From Symbiodinium natans (taxonomy: Eukaryota; Sar; Dinophyceae; Suessiales; Symbiodiniaceae), in contig CAJNDS010002734.1 in NCBI GenBank assembly GCA_905221605.1, forward strand, positions 626,279 to 690,278: a DNA stretch of 64,000 bases, given 5' to 3'. How positions within the stretch are numbered: the stretch's first letter is position 1; each line of letters starts with the position of its first letter. Positions 1 to 10,779 of the stretch are shown here, piece by piece. The notes beneath the pieces were generated by a model. The model did not search any database and was not told the origin of the DNA. It was given only the letters and a program-made list of their open reading frames with translations. The position numbers and the translations under genes are program-made.

Positions 1-11
1 CAGCTTATTGT

Positions 12-122
12 TTGGGATGCTTCCCCCTTGTAAAAAACAGTCCTTAACAAGGGAGTAAGAGTACCCCCTAGCCCGAGTGTAGTCTCTATTAAGAACTGTT
101 AGTGCAAGGGGGAACATCCCAA
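12..122. mobile_element. Short terminal-inverted-repeat element (MITE-like), copy 1
   Basis: The stretch begins TTGGGATGCTTCCCCCTTG and ends CAAGGGGGAACATCCCAA; the two ends are near-perfect inverted complements and a second inverted pair (ACAGTCCTTAA / TTAAGAACTGTT) lies inside. A related copy lies at 39164-39258. Flanking octamers CTTATTGT and AGTACTGT agree at five of eight positions, which may be a decayed 8-bp target duplication. No coding capacity, so it would be non-autonomous. An 8-bp duplication would suit a hAT-type transposase, but this is inference. It sits about 20 bp beyond the putative stop codon of the minus-strand exon at 144. Confidence 0.7.
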
Positions 123-143
123 AGTACTGTGACCAAAGGCATC

Positions 144-945
144 TCATGGCTTCACTGGGGTCCCCGCTGCCGCGTCCAGCGCATGCAGCTTCTCCAGATC
201 TTCAGGATCAATCTCCGTGATGCTTTCCGGAGAGCCCTGTTCCATGACACAGAAACCGAGCGCATCTTCACGTTGCCCCCACACAAAGAAAACCCGCTCC
301 TTCTCCCGGATCCAGGTCCGGAACCAGGGCTTCATTGTCAGCCAGGTCGTTGGGAAGATGGTGTCCTTTTCATATACGCAACGCCCCCCAAACAAGAAAA
401 CGAACACACACGGGAAGAGGCACGGAAAGAATGTGGAAGAGACGCTGAGGCGGAATCATCCCAGTCCAGGATAAACAAGACCTGGGCAGCTGCAGCAACT
501 TTACCTTATTGGGGTCCCTACTGCAAGAAATCCTACTATTTGGGGGGTCTACATTAAGGGGTCCCCTATTCTCGTAAAACCCCTCACCTTTCATCCAGAA
601 CTGGCATTCTGTCAAGGCACGTTCTCCCTGCGCTGCCAGTCGGCATCGTCAGCGTCCGTAATGCCAGCCCAAGCCTGGGTAAAGGCCGAAATCAAAACTT
701 CTTCCGATGGCTGTTACAGGATTTTTCTGGGATGTCGATCTGAAGACTTGGGCCTGGGCATCCGGGACGCCGCCATCTCCAGATTTGTAGAGCACCTGCT
801 TCTCTAACATCACACAAAAAAATGCCCCCCGAAAACCGACAAAGGGGGGGAGAAAACCTTCCTCCGGCCTCCTGCATGGCTCTCTGAAGAGCTTCTTCCA
901 GGGCGCGGCGGCCTTCATGGAGTCAGAGAGTTTCTTGAGGGCCAC
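144..945 (-). CDS. Putative multi-exon gene of unknown function (3' part)
   Basis: Three minus-strand blocks look like exons, read from high to low coordinate. About 876-945 is rich in Lys and Ala. About 732-806 reads through VLYKSGDGGVPDAQ and is preceded by AG before G. About 144-368 follows AG before G, reads through TMKPWFRTWIREKERVFFVW and ends in a TGA at 144-146. Amino-acid composition is protein-like and the dinoflagellate AG|G acceptor fits, but splice phases were not proven and I recognise no family. The blocks could instead belong to different genes. Upstream exons would lie above 945. Confidence 0.35.
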
Positions 946-2990
946 GGTCGGCTATCCCCACTGGCGGAGCACACGAGCCTTCGCTCTCCGAGCCGACAGT
1001 GTTGCTTCTGATAAGCTCGGGGTCCTGCGCACTGCGCAGTACGCGATGCGGGGGTTTGAGGATAATAAGGGGACGCCTAAGAGTAGGATCCCCTTGTACT
1101 GAGGACCTCAGTTTGGTACGCCCTAGTACCGTAGACCCCCATGGAAGGACATGCTCACCCCGATGCTCTGTAGGAAGGTTCATCCGAAGTCCTCTTCGAT
1201 TCTAAGCGTGTCAAGCTGCGCATCCTTGGTTACATCCCGGGGTTTTGCGGCCGCGTGCATAGCTCCAATACTGATGTCGATAGCCCCGGACGATGGCCCC
1301 ACAATTGCTAGGTACGATTAGGTACGGTATGTAGGCTGAGAACGAGCGCGGCGACCAAGTCTTCCGGGACCTTGCACGTTGCTTGGAGCACATCACATCC
1401 GAAAGAATCAGAAACAGCTGACATGTGCCCGATGTTTTGCCGGCCTGCCGCGCGCTTGACAGGATAGCAGGTGTTGACTGTGAACCTTACTCCAACGCGG
1501 AAGCGACAGCATGTCACCATCCGGATCCAAAGGCCAGATCGAGTCCGAATCGAACCCCCTACATTACCAAGCGCAGAACTTTCAATGATGTCCTCCTCCA
1601 TACAGGTTTTTCATGACGCGCTTTTGCGGACGGCAGCAGGACACGCAGCTCCTTGTAGGGAAGTCGCCCAGCTAGTGAGGGGTCCTGAAAGACGTGCCGG
1701 GGCAGCGCGTGCCTCAACGCTTGTGAGAGCAGCGCACCTTCTCCTGCCAGCTCCTCCAGAACTGTGCTTGAAGCTGTTGGCCTGTGAGGCCGAGTCGTCT
1801 CCAGAACTCCAGAACGTCTACGCAACGCAGTCGACTGAAGTAATAAGGGTGAAAGATGAGGATGCCAAATGGTGTTCAACCCCAAACCCTCGGTGCGTGG
1901 GCCTGTGCGGTGGTCGGGGCCCTCGATGTTGAAGCGCTCGTCTGCGAGAACGGGATCCGTCAACCGGCGAGTACCTCTTCTGTTTTTGGTTTCCGGTTGC
2001 ATTCCTCCTACCGCATCTCCCTAAACCCCAAACCCCTGAACCCTTAAACCCTAAACCCTGCATATCACGGTAGATGATGGCAAGAACTGCCGGCGTGCCG
2101 GTCGAGTTGATGCTCTCGAAGCAATCTTCTTCGGAGTCTTCGGACAGACACCGGCAGACCTTGAGCCCCTGGCCAGCCTAGGCACTGACAAGGTATATGA
2201 GGAACGCACTCAAACGCCGCAGACGCACACATAAACGCACATAAGGCCCTTGCCAGCAATCTGGCTTGCTTTCGGATGATCAGCCTGAGCTAGCCCGCAA
2301 AGATTCCCAAAGGAAAAGCAGCACAATGTCTCAAACTGCAGCTCGGTCCTCGCAAGGCGAGGAAAGTCCTGAGGAACGGTGCCTGGTTCTGAGACAACTG
2401 CACACACACACACACAGCGCAGGCAGCTCTTCGATTTCAGCTTTGCATCCTTTTCATGAGGTCACACACGCAACTGTCACTTTCATCATGTGGGAGGGCA
2501 CTGGAGAGTACGTGCTGCTTGCCCGGTTGTGGTTGTCATGCCCCTGCCCCCTTTCAACCAAAACTCTATCACTGTCAGCATCTTGACCCCCAAAAGGGCC
2601 AGCACGCGAGAGTCGGGTTGTGAAAACGTTGGGCGCGCTCTCTCCTGCACCTCCTTCTCCTCGTTCTCTTCCTTCTCCTCCTCCTCCACCTCCTCTACAC
2701 TCGCGGCGGGCCCAGGGTTCGTGTGCGGCTCCTGAGACGTCCTTCCCCTGTGTTAGTTTCATCGAACTCCGTTAGTTTCTCTGTTTCTTTCTCTTGCTTG
2801 CTTGCTAGGCGTATGACCCCTGTGAGGGGGCCGCCCCGAGGGGCACGCACGACAGAGTTCGTCGGGGTGAGAAAGGCGCTGGTGGGGTTCAGCCGTTCAC
2901 ATCAAACAGTGCGCTCGGGATTGGGCTAAGGGTAGGGACCGAAAACTTGCATGTTGTTAAAGTTTCTCTCTTCTTCTTCTGCACGCACAG
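946..2990. other. No supportable gene; telomere-like tract near 2022-2060
   Basis: Only short overlapping open frames occur on both strands, with no recognisable domain. Near 2022-2060 there is a degenerate CCCTAAA run (CCCCAAACCCCTGAA then TTAAACCCTAAACCCTG). A short CA run is at about 2401-2416 and a CTCCTC-rich stretch at about 2650-2700. Confidence 0.6.
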
Positions 2991-3527
2991 ATGCAGCGCA
3001 AAACGCCCGCGCCTTCCGCATCGAGCATTGTTGCAAACTTCCGCAAGTTTGCATTCAGCTTGCTGCCGTCCATGTCAGGCCTTGGCTTCATGAGGACAGG
3101 ACGGCAGTCAAGTGTTCTTGCTTCCCCGGCAGGTGGTGACGAAGCTGCAAGGTTCTCTGTAACCCCAAAACACTAAACACCATGATGGCACTGCGAGCTT
3201 GGCAGAATCCTGGAAATCTGAAGCCATGCTCATCTGACATATGAGGTCGCTCCTTGCCACCTAAAGGGAATACGGTTGAAGTATATTGTCGGCCCATCAT
3301 CGACGCCCATATTCCTCTAAAACCACACACCAGGACTCCCGCGCTCCAGTGTCCGGGTCAAAGCTACCGGCCTGTAGGCGGATCGGCGGAAGCAAACAAA
3401 AGATCCATGAGCATCATGCTTCCGGCAGCTCAGCTGCAGGCGCTGAGGCTCTCAGCAGTCTCGCAATGCTCAACATCGACCCCCTCAAGAGCCTTAACGA
3501 AGAAGGCAAGGAAGGAATGAAGGACAA
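2991..3527 (+). CDS. Possible exons of an unrecognised plus-strand gene
   Basis: An ATG at 2991 preceded by a pyrimidine/AG context opens a protein-like frame (starts MQRKTPAPSASSIVANF) to about 3131, where CAG|GTGGTG could be a donor. A second block from about 3439, after GCAG, reads ALSSLAMLNIDPLKSL and then a Lys/Glu-rich end before AAG|GTTGCA. Both fit dinoflagellate exon borders, but the linking phase is not established and no family is recognised. Confidence 0.3.
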
Positions 3528-3559
3528 GGTTGCAGTACATATTGGCTCGGGTTGAGCCT

Positions 3560-5360
3560 TGCCAGGCACGAGGCTTGGTTCAAAGCGGGCGTGCAAATCG
3601 CGGTGGTCACGCCAGAGCGTACAGATCTCTGGGAATCGACTTTGACGACCTGAAACACACGAAATGCACAAGAGCAAGTGGACAAAGCAGATGTCGGAAG
3701 GAGATCCACTAAGTATGGCGTAAGCACCGGACCTCCTTCCAGGTGCAATCACCTTGCACAGACGGGCACACAGCATGTCATCATCCTCAGGCTTGACGCA
3801 GAACGAAGCCCGGTTGCCTGGAGGGGTATCTTTTGATTCTGATGCCACAGTAGACCTCCAGCTTGTGCGGACAAACCAAGCAGAAGGCTGCAGGCAGTGG
3901 AGTACCACCGAATGGCCAAGGTTCAGGCTCTGTGCTTCTGGCAGGGTCAAGGTCCTGCATACAAGAAACAAAAGGAAGCCTCCTGATTACAACCCCCTCC
4001 CCCCCCCTTCCCCCTCTTCCCCTCCCCTTCCCCCTTCCCCCCCCCCTTCCCCCCCCTTCCCTGCCTCCTTCTGGAGCGGAGCGCTCTGCACGCTGCCACC
4101 ACAACCCATTGCTATGCCCGCTTGGCAAAGGGGGGGCTATTGGAACGCTCTTGCTTTGCGCGGTCCTGGTGTTCCGAGGCTATGTTTTTCTTACTGCTTT
4201 CTTTGCAAGTTTCAGCTCCTCTTGGCAATACCGCTAGCCCTCATTCTTGACAGACTTAGCACCATGGCCCCAGCTATCGGGGCCTCTTGGAGAAGAGAGG
4301 GCGCAGACATGTCCATATAACAGCAGGACACTCACACACAGACACACACACACACACACACACACACAGAGACAGACAACCGCGATCCGCGCAAGCTACG
4401 GTAATGTGGCACAATGTCACCTCGGCGGCTTTGGTGAGAGCACCTTCTCCCAAAGACCTTGGTTGAGCCAAAGAGAGAAGCGTCTGAGACTATCCGATGA
4501 ATACTACCCATGTCCCCCCAGCTTCCCCCATCGGTACACGACGGTTCCTTAGGCTCTGGCTCGCCGAGGAGCATGCCCTGGTAGCTGATGGGGTGCGCCT
4601 TCCGGCAAAAAGAACGGAGACGCTTCAGCATTGTGCGTGTGCTTGTGCGTGTGCTTGCGAGTGTATTGCGCGCAGATGGTGCAGCTTGAGTCGACAACAA
4701 TGCTAATATGCATTCATATGCGATCATATGCCATCATGGACTGATCATGGCACTTTGCTCTGAAACTGCCAATGCTTGGGGGGAGCCATCCAAGCGTGCC
4801 TGGAAATCATCTGGACCTAGGAGGCTTCGGAACCTAGAAACCAGCCCCCTGCGGATAAGCGGGATACTCCAGGGTACACGCTGGTCACGCCCAGCGCTGT
4901 CAGGCTCTCTGGGAGGGCGAAAATGCCTCAAGGCATTTGCTGACAAGCTGTGCCACGTCCGAAGAAGCTGGAAATCCCACCTGCCACATCCATCGTCAGC
5001 ATCGTCCAGCAATCCCGATCCTGGCTTCTTGAAGTCACCAATGACCAACGAAGCGTGAGAAATTCAGAAGATCACGCCGACGCCATATCACGCCTCTTCC
5101 GGACCCAGCAGCATGTCAGCTCGCACTGTCACCTGGCCAAGGCATGCTGGGGCCAAGAGCTTTAACCTCCTGAGCCCTACAAGGGGACCTGGGAGACACC
5201 CTTTTTATGTCTTTTTGGGACTTTACACACAAAAAAAATATCCGGACTCCTAGATGGAGCCTAGGAGGCCCCAAGGGCAAGCAGTGCCAGGCGGACTGAC
5301 AAGATGGTAGCAGGTGGAGCCTCGCCCTCGAAAAGAGGTTCACGCTCCTGCCATGCACGG
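3560..5360. repeat. Low-complexity stretch: C/T-rich run and (CA)n; no clear gene
   Basis: A CCCCTTCC-type pyrimidine run lies at about 3992-4066 and a CA repeat at about 4331-4371. Short open frames on both strands carry no recognised motif. A minus-strand frame near 4930-5048 is protein-like (GDFKKPGSGLLDDADDG) but too isolated to call. Confidence 0.55.
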
Positions 5361-5404
5361 GTTTAGGGTGTAGGGTTTAGGGTTTAGGGCTTAGGGTTTA
5401 GGGT
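5360..5404 (+). repeat. Telomere-like tract, TTTAGGG orientation
   Basis: Degenerate repeats of TTTAGGG (also GTGTAGGG and GCTTAGGG variants). This is the telomere unit of plants and dinoflagellates, here internal. Orientation is opposite to the tract at 7255-7355. Confidence 0.85.
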
Positions 5405-5414
5405 CAAACCCTGG

Positions 5415-6969
5415 GTTTGGGTGCATGCCGGAGCCCAGGCTCTTGGGTCCTGAGGAGATTCCCTGCGACTGTATACATTCACGTCCCCCACGGCAGTAGA
5501 ATGGCAGACGCGCATCTGGTCCTTTGGCGCTTCGGTAGGCGGAGCGGCTTTCTTGTCCTTTCCAGCGGAGCAGATGGACTGGGCAGGCTGTGACACAGAG
5601 CGTTGCTGCTCCAAAACCACACTGCACACGGGCTGCTCCTTCTTGGCCTTTGGATCTTCCGCCTCATCCTTGGTGGGCTTCATGTGGCATGGCCGGCGTC
5701 ATGTTGATGGTCATGCGCTTGATTGCTTGTAAGCAAGTGGGGGGCTAGGTGCTTCGCCTCCTTCCACCACTTGGCGTAGTACTCTGGAGCAAGCTCCAGC
5801 TGCACTTCAGCCGTCACCTTGGCAGCCACTCGCCGTCACGGGGAACTGAGACATGTCAGGGTGCCTCCATGGTGTCGTGCAACAAGGGAACGAGGCTGAA
5901 CTCCGCAGAGCCTGCAGATGCCATCACATGCAGTGGCGCAGGCACTGATGCGCAGCATCGCACCTATCACTGCATTCTCGGCGGCGGCGTCCCGAACAGA
6001 GAGAACCAAAGGTCTCTGCACAACATCGTTGTACAGGTCCTCTCCGATGGAAAGCAGAAAAAACATTTTAAATCAACCCAGATTCGCCATGTCGCACTGC
6101 GCTGCCATGAGGCTTCCATGAGGCTCCTGATTCTGCAGTCTGATGATCGCGTCCTTGGAGAACTCCTCAGTGACCAAGACATTGCGGAACCAGCCCACAA
6201 ACCCCCAATGCCAACAGGAGCCGGCAACAACTCAATTCTCCAAGAAAAGGCAGCGGGGTCTAAGTCTTCTAGGCAGCTGACCCAGCCGGCCGGCTCGGAG
6301 GAAGGCCCGGTCCTGAGGGCGGTCGCCACCACAAAACGCGCAACTTGACGCGACGTTTGGAGGACATCCTGGGGGCGGGACCGGAACTCTTTGCAGAAGC
6401 CGCTGAAGCCAAGGAGCGTCTGTAGCCTGAGAAGGGATTGTTGTACATTAGGATCCTCTGAAAGCAACTTTTGAAGCATGCATGCCCTGAAAACAGAATG
6501 TAGAACAATTCCCAGATTTTGTGCTGGAACTGCTGCGACAGTACACAATGCCATCGTTCCACTCCTTTTCCCATGTGGGGCTCTTGATTCCAAGCCAGGG
6601 CCTCTTTCCTTTGGGAGCCCATTTCCCGTAAGGAGCCTACGTGCAAACCCGTGCGTGTGCTCTGGGCAGCGGGCTCTCGCGGAAGGTTTTTGACCCCCTC
6701 AGCAGAGATGCTGATGACAGCCTGCGCCCCAGCGTCTACGGTGTGCTTCCGGCTCTCAGAGAGACTACTCATGTCCGACTCCGAGAGGTGAAGGGGGCGC
6801 CTTGCCAGGCCCTGCTTCCTCCTCTTCATCGGGGCCATCTTGCAGTGCGTCAGCGGAGGCTTCCTGCAACGAGGCCGTGCCCGCAATGCAAGGTAAGCGA
6901 CAGGAACTGGGCCAAGCCCCAGAGCCCCCAAAAAGGCAGCTGCCGGCGAACCTTCTTCTTGGGTGCCAT
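5415..6969 (-). CDS. Multi-exon gene of unknown function, start at 6969
   Basis: A minus-strand ATG at 6967-6969 begins MAPKKKVRRQ, a basic N-terminus. Further protein-like blocks follow downstream on the same strand: about 6620-6834 (MAPMKRRKQGLARRPLHLSE and on), about 6290-6450 (TLLGFSGFCKEFRSRPQDVL), about 6080-6190 (FRNVLVTEEFSKDAIIRLQ), about 5930-6055 (EDLYNDVVQRPLVLSVRDAA), about 5750-5820 (EVQLELAPEYYAKWWKEAK) and about 5470-5683 (MKPTKDEAEDPKAKKE). Several are bordered by GT donors or AG|G acceptors. They are probably exons of one gene, but I did not verify every phase and recognise no domain. The Lys/Arg-rich start could be a nuclear localisation signal (inference). Confidence 0.45.
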
Positions 6970-7254
6970 TATCTTCGACCCATAGGTGCGCGATCTCACC
7001 TATACATAGTCTTTGTTAGAGCTCGAAGTGCTGAGACTTTGTACGGTCCGGTGGCTCGGTGGGTTTTGGGTGCCTGGCTGCAGGTGCCATGCTTAGACTG
7101 ACGAAGCCGCTTTGCTGCGTACGAACACCAAGCCTTCCGTGACTTTGCGCATTGAACAAACCAACTACGACCATGCTCTTGAGGATCGGCCGCGCGGGGA
7201 GAAGGAAGCCGGAGCCGATCCAGAGCCCATCACGGCACCCCGGAAGTCCCAGAT

Positions 7255-7355
7255 ACCCTAAGCCCTAAACCCTAAACCCTAAACCCTAAACCCTAAACGG
7301 CCCTAAACCCTAAACCCTAAACCCTGAACCCCAAAACCCCAAACCCCTAAACCCC
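7255..7355 (+). repeat. Telomere-like tract, CCCTAAA orientation
   Basis: About twelve CCCTAAA-type units with variants (CCCTAAG, CCCCAAAA, GGCCCTAAA). It lies between the 6969 gene start and the 3' side of the PP2C-like gene, both on the minus strand. Confidence 0.9.
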
Positions 7356-7792
7356 GTGCGCACATTGGCAGGGAGGGAGGACCTCGGCCTTGCTGCCCCC
7401 ACAGACCAAGGCCACCACGGCTGTGCATCCCATGCCTCGCAGTGGAAAAGACCATCCAAGTATGCATGTACAGCTCAGTGTTGGTGACTGTTGGTGCCTT
7501 TGCAGAGGGAAATGGATACTTATATGTGCGTATATATATATATGCACATAGAGGGCCACCCCCAACAGAACCACACGGTTCGTACATGCACTTTCGTTTC
7601 TCAACATATTTATGTTTCTTCCCCCACTTGCTGGAATTTTGTATTGCGCAATGCTTACCTAAGTCTGATTATTCATGACCATAATTCACTGGCTCTTTGT
7701 TGTTTTTTGAACTGCCGGATCTGCTAGTGCAGGTTGGCGAAATCCTGTGGAGCAAGAGGGTCCAATCTCAGAAACACGCGCCTTACCAAATT

Positions 7793-8005
7793 ATGGAACT
7801 TGGAACGTTGAACTTGAAATTGTGAACTTGGACCGAAACTTTAGAGAAGTTCGGGTCCGGAAGACATAGGTCCTCTCAAGTGCGGAACTTGGAACTTAGA
7901 ATTTGGAACTTGGAACTTGACAAGTTCAGGGCCTCAAGACAGAGGCCCTCGCGAACTGCGAACTGGCAATTTTCAACTTGGAATTTGGAACCTGGAAATT
8001 TAGAG
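7793..8005 (+). repeat. Degenerate GGAACTTGGAACTT tandem repeat
   Basis: Repeated variants of (G)GAACTTG and GAATTTGGAACC, interrupted by two GGCCCTC/GGGCCTC-type segments. No supported exon lies here. A short ATATAT run follows at about 8094-8108. Confidence 0.65.
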
Positions 8006-8109
8006 ATTTGGATATTTAAGACATGCAGAGATGTTGGAAGTTTGGATCTGAATAGGAGAAACTGTGGTCTTCGGGGGGGGACATATAACCTTAATATAAT
8101 ATATATGTG

Positions 8110-9927
8110 TGTGTGCGCCACCCTCTTTGCACGCTGGGAGGACATCTCAGGCTCAGGACCGCGCCGTCCGGGCCCTCACCGTTCGCCCAGTCTGAACTGG
8201 AGCCAGAGCTTTCCTCGGCCTCCTCGTCCTCCTCCGGAACCTCCTTGCCAGGGGCACTTCTCACCTTTACGTCTTGCTCTCTGCCCTTTGATGGTTCGAT
8301 GCAACTTCGCATATGGTCTTCGTCCTCTTCCGCCTCTTCATCCTGGCCAGACGGCAGAGTTGAGGCTACGCATCTTTGGAAGCTTCCTACAGAAGTCGCG
8401 GTCACAGGCCCGAGTGTGGTGGCCTCGAGGTCGAGGTCATCCAGGTCGACCTCGCCAGACTCGAGAAGGCGCAGCAGCTCCTCCTGCACGAAAAGCATGA
8501 GATGTGGCGATCTCTTGACAGAAGTCAGCACCACGAGATGCCAGCGCCAAGCACACAGCCAACCAGCGCCGCCGCATCCTCCTCCATGTCCGCATCGACG
8601 GGAGGCGGGGTGGCTTCCTTCACCTCCGGTGGGGAAAAAGTATTGGAAAGAAGCCAAGCCCCTCAACCCTACACACATACTCCGTAAGCTCTCTTTACCA
8701 AAAAAGAACGGGGGGGGGGGCCTTCTCCCTGCCAGCAGAGCTATCGAGGAACGCATCCAAGGTCAGGAATGCCTCAACAGGCCAAAGAAGGAGCGCTCAT
8801 GCCCTGAAACACAGGGTTTTGGGTTTTGGGTTCAGGGCTGAGGGTTGAGGGTTTCGGCGCCCAAACAGGCTTTCCATGTCTTGGGGCAGTCTTGCACCCC
8901 GAGCCTCATACAAAGCCTCCGAGTAGCGCCCCTGGGCATGGGCCGAAGGCAAGAATTGAGTCTCAGCTAAGATCCGCCTACACCGAACCCCAAAAAAGCT
9001 CTCAAAAGAGATCCGAGAACTAAGCTCTCAAAAGAGGTCAGGGAACTAAGCTCTCAAAAGAGATCAGGGGACTCTAGCTCCCAAAAGAGAATCAGGGAGA
9101 CCCCCTTTTTGCTTCGACTCTCGCCTGCTTGAAGGCGGGGAGCGCCCTCAAGGTCTCCGGGAAGCGCTCGGCAGCGACTTTGGCCACCTGGCCCGCAAGG
9201 TACCCCCCCCCTGAAAGAGGATCCCAAAAAAAAAAAAAGGGACCCCCAAGTAGTACCCTCTGCTGGTATCTTAGGAACCCCTTAAGGGGATCTATTTTTT
9301 TTTTTGATCCTCCCAGGGGTCTGGGCAAGCACAACAAGCAAGGGAGATCAAGGGAGGGCGAAGCTAGCAGCGGGACATCTGCGCCCTGTAGATCTCGCCG
9401 CGTTTTCATGTGATCTAAGCAATGGGTTTGGTAGGGTTCGAATGGGGCTGATCAGGAGTGACAACCCATGACCACCCCATCCGGCCAACGTTCGGAACCC
9501 AGAAACAGCACAGGGCACCGCTGGGCCCCCGTGGCCATCAAAGACTCCAAAAAGCCCAAGCTCGCGCTCGGGGTCAAAGTCCGGAACGGCCATGTGGGCA
9601 TCCTGGCATATGCGTCACATGTCCTGCGAATAAATGGGGACTGAAAAAGAAAAACATTATGAAAAAATCTAAAAACAAGTTAACCAAGCGGTTGCACTTG
9701 AGAAGCTGGCCTCCATGGCTTGGCGCCATCCTTGCATTGAGCTGACACCGAAGGCATATCGGCCCGTCACGCTCTTTCCATCCTCACAGACGTCGCCGTG
9801 CGCTCCAGAGACGGCATGCAAGACCATGATGTGCTGACCCTTGACTCACAATACTCACAGCTCATGCTTGGTCCGGGGGGGCCTCGGTCTCCTTCTTTGT
9901 AATGGGCTTTGGCAGTAAGCCCCCCAT
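8110..9927 (-). CDS. PP2C-type (PPM) Ser/Thr phosphatase with acidic insert, truncated
   Basis: Metal-dependent phosphatases of this family remove phosphate from Ser/Thr. Start ATG is at 9925-9927 (MGGLLPKPITKKETE, the usual short N-terminus of PPM1G-like enzymes). Exon 9519-9602 reads DAHMAVPDFD then LGLFGVFDGHGGPA; the DGHGG motif carries the metal-binding Asp. Exon 9125-9187 reads AKVAAERFPETLRALPAFKQ and ends at a GC donor. Exon 8722-8772 reads AFLTLDAFLDSSAGREK, again with a GC donor. Exons from 8623 and 8483 continue into a Glu/Asp-rich segment, recalling the acidic insert of PPM1G. A middle exon before DAH probably lies near 9780-9830. In the first exon a run of seven G on the plus strand near 9874-9881 puts a TGA in frame; one fewer would keep the frame open to a GTGAGT donor. 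The C-terminal catalytic half was not found. Confidence 0.72.
8811..8857 (+). repeat. Degenerate TTTTGGG/TTGAGGG telomere-like tract
   Basis: Short run of GGGTTTTGGGTTTTGGGTTC and AGGGTTGAGGGTTT units, related to TTTAGGG. It lies in an intron-sized gap of the PP2C-like gene. Confidence 0.6.
8994..9101 (+). repeat. Tandem repeat, four copies of a roughly 29-bp unit
   Basis: The unit AGCTCTCAAAAGAGATC plus about 12 bp recurs four times with a few changes; each contains the self-complementary CTCTCAAAAGAG-like core. It lies between PP2C-like exons. Confidence 0.7.
9215..9319. repeat. Imperfect inverted repeat with A13/T11 arms in an intron
   Basis: GAGGATCCC plus an A-run on the left is mirrored by a T-run plus GATCCTC on the right, about 50 bp apart, with an inner CCCCTTAAGGGG palindrome. 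It lies in the intron between two PP2C-like exons and could be a folded-back non-autonomous element. No target duplication was identified. Confidence 0.5.
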
Positions 9928-10779
9928 GGCCGAGCGACCATGTCTACTTGAACATTCAGCAACATCCAGCTCGTGTGCACGTGCTTGCCTTCCCAAAACC
10001 TCGCGGATGCAACATGCCTTACATGCAAGTTTCCGCAGCAGCTGGCATGTTTAGCCACGAACTTGAGCAAGAGGGCTGCAGAACTCATCGCAGAAGCTTG
10101 AAATCAGCACTGCAACAACATGACATGTTGCAAAAGGATCTGAGGTCAGTAAGGCTCCGGGCTCTTTTCAGCCCAGCTTTGGTTGCCCCGAAGATCTGAA
10201 TCTATGAAATCTGTCAGCCGGCATGACAGATCTCCTGGAACAGCTTCTGCAGCTGCTTAAGACGCACGATGTCGGCCTTGCCAGTCTGCAATCATCTGCC
10301 GCCAAAGACATAAAGCAGCACGCAATGTTGACATGCTCTGCTACAAGAGGCGCCACCTCTTCAAGACCAAGCTCCTCATCACGTAAGTCATTGTCGGAGG
10401 CAGCGAGAAACCTGATTTGACCGAATCTTGCGCAGCAAGTGATGTCAAGTCGAAAGGTGCAGAAGTAGGCCATGCAGTGATCATCATGCCGAATGCAGCC
10501 GGATAGCAGCTCACCATCGACACGGGCTGACTCCAAAGAATCCAGGCAGTCTGAGCTCAGACCGCCGCTGCTCTCCAGCCATCTGCGAAGCTCCTGCAGA
10601 CACTTCTACGAAGTTGTACATGAGGCACCTTGTAGCTTGGTAAGATGCCAGGATATGCCAGGTGAGGTGTCTATGCCTCGTGCCCACAGGATGAGCCAAG
10701 CTCGTCACCATCACCGGGCTGCACGGTCGATCTGCCGAGGCGAAGCTTCCGAAACCAACAAGAACATGCGACCACCATG

